64,000 nt of DNA. Origin: DTU013 sp964512095. Lineage in GTDB: Bacteria; Bacillota; Clostridia; Acetivibrionales; DTU013. The translations under genes were made by a program, and so were the position numbers. A model generated the notes under the pieces. That model did no database searches, was not told the origin of the DNA, and was given only the letters and a program-made list of their open reading frames with translations. Position 1 is the stretch's first letter. Every line of letters begins with the position of its first letter. The DNA is taken from positions 33,571 to 97,570 of the forward strand of contig CAZEIH010000005.1 of the NCBI GenBank assembly GCA_964512095.1, given 5' to 3'. Positions 8,621 through 16,649 of this stretch are shown in pieces.

Positions 8621-9559
8621 CTAATCTCTGAGTTTTCTTCCCGTCATCGATAGGAATACCGACTCTAGATCCGGCGTTTTACTTTCAACACTCTTTATCG
8701 AAATATTGTTTTTTGTAAAATATTGTATAATTTCATCTAGGTTGGCCACTTCCTTAGCACTGGTTATCTTGATGGTTTTCTCTGTCACATCAACATTCTC
8801 GACTCCGGATATTTCCCTTATACTATCTTTATTTACCTTTGAAATTGGATCGCTTATTACAACTATTACAATACCCTTATCATTGATGAGATCCTCAAGC
8901 TCTTCACATGTACCCAGTGCTATAACCTTACCGTGATCCATGATTGCGATTCGCGTGCAAAGCTCTTCAACCTCTTCCATATAGTGGCTAGTGTAAATAA
9001 TAGTGCTACCCATTTCATTGAGCTTCTTTACCGACTGCAAAATGTGGTTCCTTGACTGAGGGTCAATACCCACTGTAGGTTCATCCATAATTATAAGCTT
9101 TGGCTTATGCGCTATTGCACAAGCGATATTGAGACGTCTCTTCATGCCGCCGGAAAAGGCTTTAGGCAACGCTTTTTGCTTGTCAGACAGGCCAGTGAAC
9201 TCCAAGGCCTCCATTGAAGCATCCTCAAGCTGCTTTCCCTTGAGTCCATATAGACTGGCAAAGAATTTAACATTCTCCAGACTTGTAAGATCTTCATAAA
9301 TAGCTATATCCTGTGGAACTATACCTATATTAGACTTTGCAGCCATTTTATCTTTCTTAATATCCTTGCCAAGTATGCTGATACTTCCTTCATCCACCAA
9401 AAGCAGCCCGGTTATCATATTTATTGCCGTACTTTTACCAGCGCCATTGGGCCCCAATAAACCGAATATCTCACCCTCTTGGATTTCCAGTGACATCTTG
9501 TCTACAGCTGTCATATCTCCAAATCTTTTTGTCAATTGCTCCAATTTAACTATACTCAC
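8621..9559 (-). CDS. ABC exporter ATP-binding protein (LnrL/CcmA-like)
   Basis: 312 residues from a GTG at 9559, chosen because AGGAGG lies eight bases upstream. An in-frame ATG at 9613 would add 18 residues of unlikely sequence lying next to a terminator. Walker A is GPNGAGKST, the signature is SGGMKRRL, Walker B is LIIMDEPTVGID, and the H-loop is YTSHYMEE. The C-terminal 90 residues form the extra domain usual in drug-export ATPases of this type. It powers the two permeases encoded directly downstream. The stretch between it and the upstream gene carries a terminator-like hairpin, so its expression may need read-through or a separate promoter. Confidence 0.92.
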   Translation of the reverse strand: MSIVKLEQLTKRFGDMTAVDKMSLEIQEGEIFGLLGPNGAGKSTAINMITGLLLVDEGSISILGKDIKKDKMAAKSNIGIVPQDIAIYEDLTSLENVKFFASLYGLKGKQLEDASMEALEFTGLSDKQKALPKAFSGGMKRRLNIACAIAHKPKLIIMDEPTVGIDPQSRNHILQSVKKLNEMGSTIIYTSHYMEEVEELCTRIAIMDHGKVIALGTCEELEDLINDKGIVIVVISDPISKVNKDSIREISGVENVDVTEKTIKITSAKEVANLDEIIQYFTKNNISIKSVESKTPDLESVFLSMTGRKLRD

Positions 9560-9618
9560 TAACAACGCCTCCTGATTCAATACTTTGTCATCCTTTGACC
9601 ACATCATATCCATATTAT

Positions 9619-9658
9619 AAAAAAAACGGCTTCCCTTTGTTAGTACAAAAGGTCACCG
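9619..9658 (-). terminator. Terminator or attenuator before the ABC exporter genes
   Basis: On the minus strand, an imperfect stem built around CGG...CCTTTTG / CAAAGG...CCG is followed by eight T residues. It lies between the acetyltransferase-deaminase gene and the exporter ATPase gene. It could separate the two blocks or limit read-through into the exporter. Confidence 0.5.
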
Positions 9659-9721
9659 ATTTTTATGACAAAAGTAATGTAGTCCCATACTCCATTGCCA
9701 GGCAAACAAGCCAACGCAGGA

Positions 9722-10723
9722 TTAATTCCATCGATACGGCAGCAGCTCGTCTATGGTTACAATTTTTCTTCCATCTAGCATCACTTGGCATTTATAATTT
9801 TCGTCATTTATCTGAACAATAAATTCACGGCATCTCCCGCAAGGCGCTCCTGCTTTCTTCGTATCCCCCAGTACAGCAACCAGCTTGACTATCCTCGTTT
9901 CACCAGCAGTAATCATTGCCGCAATGGCCGCATGTTCTGCGCAAAACCCCAAAGAGCTTGGAGTATCAATGCATACACCTTTATATATATTACCCTTGTC
10001 TGTTAAAATCGCTGCCGCAACAGACCCGGCCCAAGAGCTTCTTGAAATTTTTCTGTCATTTACTGTGTCAATTGCAATGTCATATAAATCGTCAAAGCTC
10101 ACAGTACTATTGGGATTTGCCACATTCACAAATTCACTATCCGCCTTTATATCCTTCTCATAATCCTCTCGAACAAGCCCGTAAATAGAGTAATCACAGA
10201 CACCTTGGTTGTTCCAGTCTCCCTGCTTTATAGTTCCTTCATATCTCAGTCCGCACTTGGTCATAACCTTGCCAGAATTGGGATTTCTCGGGTCGTGTCT
10301 GGCTTCAATACGGTTAACACCAACCTCCTTGAAGAAAAAGCTCAACAGCTCCGACAATGCTTCCGAGGTTATTCCCTGGTGCCACCACTTTCTACCTATA
10401 CAATAGCCCACATGGACTAGGCCCGATTTCTCATCCATATCCACTATGCTAATAGAGCCAATAGGTTCAGAGCCGGTAGAGCCGTCTGGATTTGACTTCG
10501 GAACAATAGCCCATTGATAAAACTTCTTATCATCATATTTTGCAATCCATTCTTTCAATATAATCTCTGATACACCTATATCCTTGTGGGATGGCCACAT
10601 CAAAAACCTGGTCACCTCATCATCCCTGGCCCAATTCCTGAACATAGCCTCAGCATCGGATAACTCAAACCTTCGCAATATCAATCTCTGTGTCTCTAGC
10701 TGTTTCGTTCCCAAATGGTTCAT
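9722..10723 (-). CDS. GNAT acetyltransferase fused to a cytidine/blasticidin-S deaminase-like domain
   Basis: 333 residues with two enzyme domains. Residues 1-195 form a GNAT domain of the RimJ/RimL type (TQRLILRRF at the start; the acetyl-CoA loop region near RKWWHQGITSEAL; NPNSGKVMTKCGLRYEG). Residues 205-333 form a zinc deaminase: Cys261-Ala-Glu263 and Pro294-Cys295-x2-Cys298 supply the zinc ligands and the catalytic glutamate, and the end (TIDELLPYRWN) resembles the C-terminus of blasticidin-S deaminases. Both domain types are known to inactivate antibiotics, and each also has housekeeping relatives. The ATG overlaps the response-regulator stop by four bases (ATGA), so the gene belongs to the two-component operon. 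The substrate is not known. Confidence 0.85.
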   Translation of the reverse strand: MNHLGTKQLETQRLILRRFELSDAEAMFRNWARDDEVTRFLMWPSHKDIGVSEIILKEWIAKYDDKKFYQWAIVPKSNPDGSTGSEPIGSISIVDMDEKSGLVHVGYCIGRKWWHQGITSEALSELLSFFFKEVGVNRIEARHDPRNPNSGKVMTKCGLRYEGTIKQGDWNNQGVCDYSIYGLVREDYEKDIKADSEFVNVANPNSTVSFDDLYDIAIDTVNDRKISRSSWAGSVAAAILTDKGNIYKGVCIDTPSSLGFCAEHAAIAAMITAGETRIVKLVAVLGDTKKAGAPCGRCREFIVQINDENYKCQVMLDGRKIVTIDELLPYRWN

Positions 10724-11361
10724 ATAAACACCCCCTTATCCCCTGTCAGAAAATATATTGCCAGCTGGGTCCTATGCTCAAGACCTGTCTTACCAAGAAT
10801 GGCGGAAATGTAGTTTTTAATCGTCCCCTCCGACATGAAAAGCCTGGCCGCAATATCCCTGTTGGATAGCCCTTTTGCTATCAGTGTTACTATCTCAGTT
10901 TCCCTTTCGGTCAGCAGCCCTTCTGGAATACTGCCCTTCTTCCCTGCTGACAGCTCGCCCATTATTATATCCATCGCCACATCCTGCATCACGGTGCCGC
11001 CCTCGTGCACTACCTTAATGGCATCCATAATCCGAGCAGGTGGGCTCCCCTTTAGCAAATATCCTCTGGCACCATACTTTACTGCATTTAGAATAAAATC
11101 GTCATCATCGAAGGTCGTCAGTATAAGGGGCTTTGTTGTTGTGCTTGAAGATATCTCTCTGGCGGCTTCCAGTCCATCCATTACAGGCATCCTGACATCT
11201 AGCAGTGCAACATCTACCTGCTGCGTACTGCAGTATTCCAGAGCCCTTGCCCCGTTTTCAACACAGTCCAACACCTCAAAACGGTCATCCGTTTGAAGTA
11301 TGATTTTTAAGCCTTCTCTGATAAGTATATCATCATCAGCTATCAAAACTTTAATTGCCAT
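10720..11361 (-). CDS. NarL/LuxR-family response regulator
   Basis: 213 residues from the ATG at 11361, which has GGGAGGA five bases upstream. The receiver domain shows the acidic pocket (IADDD), the phosphoryl-acceptor Asp in VALLDVRMPVMDG, and the conserved Lys in LLKGSPP. The C-terminal LuxR-type helix-turn-helix is clear (LTERETEIVTLIAKGLSNRDIAARLFMSEGTIKNY; given here as its two halves around residues 148-182). It should be phosphorylated by the kinase encoded upstream at 11836-12987, although an unusual 470-base repeat separates the two genes. It overlaps the acetyltransferase-deaminase gene, which is probably among its targets. Confidence 0.93.
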   Translation of the reverse strand: MAIKVLIADDDILIREGLKIILQTDDRFEVLDCVENGARALEYCSTQQVDVALLDVRMPVMDGLEAAREISSSTTTKPLILTTFDDDDFILNAVKYGARGYLLKGSPPARIMDAIKVVHEGGTVMQDVAMDIIMGELSAGKKGSIPEGLLTERETEIVTLIAKGLSNRDIAARLFMSEGTIKNYISAILGKTGLEHRTQLAIYFLTGDKGVFI

Positions 11362-11389
11362 ATTGTCCTCCCAAAAACCATGCATGTGG

Positions 11390-11825
11390 GTCGCCTGCGC
11401 AAGGCTATGTACGCGTTACTTCGCCTGCACTTTGCCCTGATCTCGCCACTTCGCCTATGCTTGGGCGTGTATCCACTACTTCTCCTGTACTTGCCCATGA
11501 ACTCACAGTTCACCCATACTCTGCCTTGCACTTCTTACTTCGCATTTACTTGGCCACACACTCACTGCTTCATCCATGCATTACTTTGTACTCGCTGCTT
11601 TGCCTGCACTTTGCTTTATACCTATTACTTAGCATATGCTTGGCCACACACTCTCTGCTTCATCCATCCATACATTACTTTGTACTCGTTGCTTCGCCTG
11701 CACTTTGCTTTATACCTATTACTTAGCATATACTTGGCCACACACTCACTGCTTCATCCATGCATTACTTTGTACTCGCTGCCTTGTACTTGTTGCCTTG
11801 TACTCGCTGCTTTGCCTGTGGCTTA
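11390..11825. repeat. Degenerate tandem-repeat array between kinase and regulator genes
   Basis: The clearest part is 11535-11785, with about 2.7 copies of a 90-94 bp unit (landmarks TTGGCCACACACTC, CTGCTTCATCCATGC, ATTACTTTGTACTCG, CCTGCACTTTGC). The flanks hold shorter decayed pieces of the same words. The + strand is pyrimidine-rich and stays open in several frames, which gives cysteine/histidine/leucine-rich translations with no ribosome binding site. It is not regarded as coding. Confidence 0.8.
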
Positions 11826-11835
11826 GCTCGCTGTA

Positions 11836-12987
11836 TCAATCCCTCTCGTCAGTGGCTCCCTTGGGGCTGCCATTTGAAACAGACTCAACAGGCAGTAGCA
11901 TTATCACAGAAAATCCCCCCGAACCATCGACTATCAGCTTTCCTCCCACCGATCCTGTTCTTTCATCCATGCCAGACAGTCCCATACCTTTATTTATAGC
12001 AGCCGCACCCTTGCCATTATCCTTAACTTCCATCTTAATCAATTTATGCATCACTTCAAGCCGCACCTCTACCAGTGTTGCTTCAGAATACTTCATAGCA
12101 TTTGTCAGGGCCTCTTTGAGATTGTCAGTCATTATCCTCCATTGCATATGGGTAATGTCATCCAGTTTTCCCTCATAAGAAAACGAAGTCTTGATTTCAT
12201 TATTTAGCGAAAACTCCTCAAGAACCAATTTAAGCCGGCTAACCCCCAACTGCTCCGGCGCAGGCTTTATTGCCCTCAGCGTGGATCTGATGCTTTCCAT
12301 GCCTGTTTTCAGATTTTCCGTCACATTTCCCACCAGCTTAGTAGCCTTAAGGCTATCCTTATCGATTATGATTTGAGCAGCTTCAAGTTGAATAATGCTC
12401 CCTGCCAACGTATGGCCTACCTTGTCGTGAATACTCTGGGCAATACTATTTCTTTCCTCTATCTGTGACAAATATCTCAAATGAGCTTCATACTCGCCGC
12501 CTGTGTTTAATTTCCCCGCCAGATCCTCTATCCTGTCCCGTAAATCTTCATTTGATTTTGCCAGAGTTCGGATTGTCTTTGTGGATTTGCAAGCAGACAT
12601 GTATACAAGTAAAGTAAGCAGGCTTATCAATGCATATTCAAAAATGATGGCAGTATCAAGAAACAGCAAGGCTGGAATCATGGTAAATGCCGGCAGCAGC
12701 TTCCAATCCTGCGAGTAGTCACCTACCAGTTCATAAATATCAGCTGAAATCAAAAGTATGAAAAGCTCGTGTACATAAAGAGATGATACTATCAATACAA
12801 CAATAGACACGACCCTGAAAATTCTTTTAAACAATACCCTTTTAAATATATAAGCCGTTGTCACAACGGAAATATACGCAAGCATAAAAAGCACTACCTG
12901 CGCCATGTTATCCATATTTCCCTGGAAATAGCCCAGTATGCCGTACAAAAGTATTATAAGCCTTGTACCTATCATCCAGTTTTCCAT
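11836..12987 (-). CDS. NarL-type sensor histidine kinase (HisKA_3)
   Basis: 383 residues. The N-terminal 135 residues hold about four to five membrane spans with almost no outside loop, which is typical of kinases that sense an agent in the membrane or sense the state of a partner transporter. A short coiled-coil stretch leads to the HisKA_3 dimerisation domain with the phosphorylation site EERNSIAQSIHDKVGH (His in IHDKVGH). The ATP-binding domain has ALTNAMKYS and DNGKG motifs. It is followed downstream by its regulator gene after a repeat-filled gap. GAGG four bases before the ATG supports the start. It begins 49 bases after the aminopeptidase stop, so co-transcription with pepF is possible. 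Confidence 0.9.
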   Translation of the reverse strand: MENWMIGTRLIILLYGILGYFQGNMDNMAQVVLFMLAYISVVTTAYIFKRVLFKRIFRVVSIVVLIVSSLYVHELFILLISADIYELVGDYSQDWKLLPAFTMIPALLFLDTAIIFEYALISLLTLLVYMSACKSTKTIRTLAKSNEDLRDRIEDLAGKLNTGGEYEAHLRYLSQIEERNSIAQSIHDKVGHTLAGSIIQLEAAQIIIDKDSLKATKLVGNVTENLKTGMESIRSTLRAIKPAPEQLGVSRLKLVLEEFSLNNEIKTSFSYEGKLDDITHMQWRIMTDNLKEALTNAMKYSEATLVEVRLEVMHKLIKMEVKDNGKGAAAINKGMGLSGMDERTGSVGGKLIVDGSGGFSVIMLLPVESVSNGSPKGATDERD

Positions 12988-13036
12988 ATGACCTCACTGA
13001 AACACAGAAACCTTTCTTCAGTTCACCTTTGGCACA

Positions 13037-14155
13037 CTATACCAAGTTCTCAGAATTTAATGGCTCCAGTTCTTTCACCACAAAAATCCCATCCTTTCTC
13101 ACAAGGACATCATCGAACCAAATTTCTCCTCCACCATATTCAGGTCTTTGTATGCACACCAGGTCCCAGTGTATAGCCGACTTGTTGCCATTGTTGCATA
13201 CATCATAACAGCTGCCGGGGGTGAAATGGAAGCTACCCTTAATCTTCTCATCAAAAAGCGTATCCTTCATAGGCTTTTCGATATATGGATTGAAACCAAA
13301 AGAAAACTCACCCACATATCTGGCGCCCTCATCCGTGTCAAATACCTTGTTTATCCTCTTAGTATCATTGGCTGTGGCATTGACGATTCTGCCATCCTTA
13401 AATTCCAGAGTCACATTCTCATAAGTGAAGCCCTGGTACTTAGATGGAGTATTATAGCTGATTTTGCCATTGATAGAATCCTTTACCGGAGCCGTATATA
13501 CTTCCCCATCGGGAATATTTCTGTGACCGTCGCACTTTATCGCTGGCAAGCCTTTAATAGAAAAAGATAAATCTGTTCCATCTCCAACAATCCTAACACG
13601 GTCAGTTCTGTCCATCAGCTCAATCAGGCCGTCCATTGCCCTGGACATTTTTGAGTAATCCAGATTGCAAACATTAAAATAGAAATCCTCAAAAGCCTCT
13701 GTCGACATCTCAGCCATTTGCGCCATTGCGCTGTTTGGATACCTCAATATCACCCATTTCGTATGCTCTACCCGCTGTTCAGAATGTACTGGCTCATTAA
13801 ATAGCTTGCTATACAGCTTCATCTTTTCCTCGGGAACATCTCCAAGTTCATTGGAGTTATCGGAATACCTGATTCCAATGTAAGCATCCATCTCCTTCAT
13901 CCTGTCAAGCTCGAATCGTGCCATAAGTCTAATTTGCTCCTCACTACAGCCATTGAGCTGTACTCGTAGGATCTCATCGTTTTTTATCGTCACAAAGGGC
14001 AGTCCCCCTGCATTGTATACTTCTCTAACCAATGCCTTTGTCAGCGGCAGTTCGAAGCCCTTTACCTCTATAAGCACTTTTTCTCCCGGCTTAACATCGC
14101 AGGAGTAATTGACCAGGTTCTTTGCCAATTCTATTATTCTAGGATCCACCATCAC
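13037..14155 (-). CDS. M29-family aminopeptidase (AmpS/PepS-like)
   Basis: 372 residues, the normal length for family M29 metallo-aminopeptidases. The expected metal ligands are present in the C-terminal half: Glu in GEFSFGFNP, His in GSFHFTPG, and His and Asp in SAIHWDLVC. The enzyme removes N-terminal residues from peptides in the cytoplasm. The start overlaps the pepF stop (ATGATGG at 14155), so the endopeptidase and aminopeptidase are translationally coupled. This makes sense for stepwise breakdown of imported or intracellular peptides. The second ATG at 14152 is an equally possible start. Confidence 0.92.
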   Translation of the reverse strand: MMVDPRIIELAKNLVNYSCDVKPGEKVLIEVKGFELPLTKALVREVYNAGGLPFVTIKNDEILRVQLNGCSEEQIRLMARFELDRMKEMDAYIGIRYSDNSNELGDVPEEKMKLYSKLFNEPVHSEQRVEHTKWVILRYPNSAMAQMAEMSTEAFEDFYFNVCNLDYSKMSRAMDGLIELMDRTDRVRIVGDGTDLSFSIKGLPAIKCDGHRNIPDGEVYTAPVKDSINGKISYNTPSKYQGFTYENVTLEFKDGRIVNATANDTKRINKVFDTDEGARYVGEFSFGFNPYIEKPMKDTLFDEKIKGSFHFTPGSCYDVCNNGNKSAIHWDLVCIQRPEYGGGEIWFDDVLVRKDGIFVVKELEPLNSENLV

Positions 14156-15951
14156 ACCATTTCCTCCAACTCATCCAGTATCCTTCCAAAGGTCTTCAAA
14201 GCATCCTCCACAGGCTCTGGTTTCGCTAGGTCAACACCAGCCTTTTTCAGCAGCTCCAGTGGATAATCGGACCCACCGCTGCTAAGGAACCCCTTGTAGC
14301 GATCCACTGCTGGTACACCCTCTTTAAGAATCTGCTGTGACAGCGATGTGGCAGCAGAAATACCTGTGGCATATTTATAAACATAAAAGCTGGAATAGAA
14401 ATGCGGTATGCGAGCCCATTCCATATCAATATCCTCGTCAATTATAACCTCAGGGCCGAAATATTTCTCATTGAGACTGCGATATATCCGGCAGAACTCT
14501 TGAGCATTCAGTGCCTCGCCACTTTCGATCATACTGTGGGTAAGCTTCTCAAATTCGGCAAACATGGTCTGCCTAAATAGCGTTCCCCTGAACTCCTCAA
14601 GATAATGGTTCAGCAGGTATGCCCGTTCCTTTTTATCAGGAGTAACAGAAAGAAGGTAATCTATCAGTAGCGACTCATTCACTGTTGAGGCCACTTCAGC
14701 CACAAATATTCTATATTCTGAATAGACATATGGCTGGGTCTTGTTTGTATAGTAAGAATGTAGCGCATGACCCATTTCATGGGCGATTGTGAAGACATCG
14801 TTTATAGTGCCCTGATAATTTAACAAAACATAAGGATGTGTCAGGTGTGTTCCCCAGGAATAAGCACCGCTAGTCTTGCCCTGATTTTCAAATACATCGA
14901 TCCATCCCGCCTTGAATGCGTTTTCTAAATCATCCACATAGCTGCACCCCAATGGAGCAAGGCCTTTTTTCACCATCTCAAGGGCATCCTCGTATCCTAT
15001 CTGTTTAGGAGGCTCCTCAACTATGGGGACATATAGGTCATACATATGCAATTCATCAAGCTTCAACGCCTTCTTTCGAAGCCTCAAATACCTGTGTAAC
15101 AGCGGGAGATTTTTGTTCACTGTATCGATAAGATTATCATATACACTTACATTGACATTATCATTATCAAGAGATGCACTCAGGCTTGAATCGTATTTCC
15201 TAACATTAGCATAGAATCTGTTCTTTTTAATATTGTTGTTCAAAGACGAAGCCAAGGTATTTTTCATTGCGCTATAGGAGCTATATAGAGTATGGAATGC
15301 ATCCTCCCTGACACTTCTGTCTCTAGACTCCAGGAATTTGATATAGCGACCCTTGGTCAGCTCTATCTCCTCGCCATTCTCATCCTTCACCATACCAAAT
15401 TTGATATCCGCATTATTAAACATAGTAAATATATCAGAGGGTGCGTCTGCAATTTCAGCTGAAAGCGCCAACAGCTCCTCTTCCCTCTCGGAAAGAATAT
15501 GCTGCTTCTGTCTCAATATTTCATTAAAATATTGCTTGTATAAAGACAAGCCTTCCACCTCGTCAAAACCTTTCTTCAAAAGAACCTCATCAGTGGATAT
15601 TATCTCTGGCACGATAAACGAAACCGATGCATAAACCTCGGTACCCAAAGCCATTGCCCTATCCGTAAGAGCTTGGTATCTGGACTCTGCATTGTTCTCA
15701 TCTCGTCTCATTCTGGCATATACAAAAACCTTATCGTTTAGCGCAAGCATTTCATCGCTGAGTTTTAGGCACTCCAGTAGTATTTTCATATTACCAGCTA
15801 ATTTGCCCTTGTATTCTGATATTTTGCTTGATTGCTGTCGCACCTTCCTAAAGTCCTCTTCCCATGCCATATCGCTGGGGTAGATATCTTCGAGCTTCCA
15901 CTTGTATTTAGCCTCGATTTCTTCTCTTGCCGGAAGTTTGTTATTTGCCAT
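14152..15951 (-). CDS. pepF: Oligoendopeptidase F
   Basis: 599 residues, the typical size of the M3B family. The zinc-binding motif HEMGH is seen in FTIAHEMGHALHSYYT, with the downstream Glu ligand in VAEVASTVNE. The N-terminal helical domain (about residues 1-190) is the usual substrate-sizing region. The enzyme cuts peptides of roughly 7-17 residues in the cytoplasm. It heads a two-gene peptidase unit with the M29 aminopeptidase. No binding-protein or oligopeptide transporter lies next to it. Confidence 0.95.
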   Translation of the reverse strand: MANNKLPAREEIEAKYKWKLEDIYPSDMAWEEDFRKVRQQSSKISEYKGKLAGNMKILLECLKLSDEMLALNDKVFVYARMRRDENNAESRYQALTDRAMALGTEVYASVSFIVPEIISTDEVLLKKGFDEVEGLSLYKQYFNEILRQKQHILSEREEELLALSAEIADAPSDIFTMFNNADIKFGMVKDENGEEIELTKGRYIKFLESRDRSVREDAFHTLYSSYSAMKNTLASSLNNNIKKNRFYANVRKYDSSLSASLDNDNVNVSVYDNLIDTVNKNLPLLHRYLRLRKKALKLDELHMYDLYVPIVEEPPKQIGYEDALEMVKKGLAPLGCSYVDDLENAFKAGWIDVFENQGKTSGAYSWGTHLTHPYVLLNYQGTINDVFTIAHEMGHALHSYYTNKTQPYVYSEYRIFVAEVASTVNESLLIDYLLSVTPDKKERAYLLNHYLEEFRGTLFRQTMFAEFEKLTHSMIESGEALNAQEFCRIYRSLNEKYFGPEVIIDEDIDMEWARIPHFYSSFYVYKYATGISAATSLSQQILKEGVPAVDRYKGFLSSGGSDYPLELLKKAGVDLAKPEPVEDALKTFGRILDELEEMV

Positions 15952-16042
15952 AAAATCACCTCAAAATTTATTTGAATCAGTTTATTGAGTTCCTTTGAAC
16001 CTGTACTAATAGCATCTCCTGTCAGAGAACATAGTATTAAAA

Positions 16043-16118
16043 GTCAATTTGCTTTGCTCATGAAGCCAGGTGTAGACTGATCTATAGGGGTCGGCGTCTT
16101 ATGAAGACATAGATAAAC
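16043..16118 (+). repeat. Partial copy of the dispersed intergenic element
   Basis: Left end GTCAATTTGCTTTGCTCATGAAGCCAGGTG, then a deletion, then the right end GGGGTCGGCGTC...TGAAGACATAGATAAA. It is one part of the non-coding stretch 15952-16649, which otherwise holds the two tandem arrays listed next. Confidence 0.6.
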
Positions 16119-16353
16119 ACTTGCTACCGTTGCGCCATGTTTCACAAGACTCTTGTTTACTTACATATTATAACCTCACAAAGCATAGATTACCAGCCTA
16201 AATCCCTGGGATACATAATTGAAAACCATTCACTCATATAGAATCACACTGCCCTGCAGCACGCCAAGAGGTGAGGGTGGCAAAAAAAAGCCGGCCATCT
16301 TCGCTGCAGATTATCACCATGCTATTCTTTTACTTTTAGACGCCAATTTACAT

Positions 16354-16431
16354 TTGCTGCTCTCTTTGCAGCTATTCTGCTCTTTGCATCTATTCTGCTC
16401 TTTGCATCTATTCCGCTCCTTGCATCTATTG
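16354..16431. repeat. 18-bp tandem array
   Basis: About four copies of CTATTCTGCTCTTTGCAT, with the first and last decayed. It lies downstream of the glucan phosphorylase gene and upstream of pepF. Confidence 0.75.
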
Positions 16432-16519
16432 CTCCAGGATTTTGTCACCCTGCATTACTTTGCGTATTAATAGAGCTCCGTCTATTTCTCTCTACACCTT
16501 TTGCTCCAAAATCAAATTA

Positions 16520-16632
16520 CCCTACCTTACCTAACCTTGCCTAACCTTGCCTAGCCCTGCATAACCCTGTCTAACCTTGCTTATCCCTACTTAACCCTGC
16601 CTATCCCTGCTTAACCCTGCCTAACCTTGGCC
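16520..16632. repeat. 10-bp tandem array
   Basis: About eleven imperfect copies of CCTAACCTTG, with variants such as CCTAGCCCTG and CTTATCCCTA. It ends within 20 bases of the phosphorylase stop codon. Confidence 0.8.
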
Positions 16633-16649
16633 TATTCCTAGAACTCTGT

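Noticed and set aside
11380..12178. Several + strand frames with CFACTLLYTYYLAY-type sequence
   Set aside because: These follow the pyrimidine-rich strand of the repeat array and continue antisense into the kinase gene.
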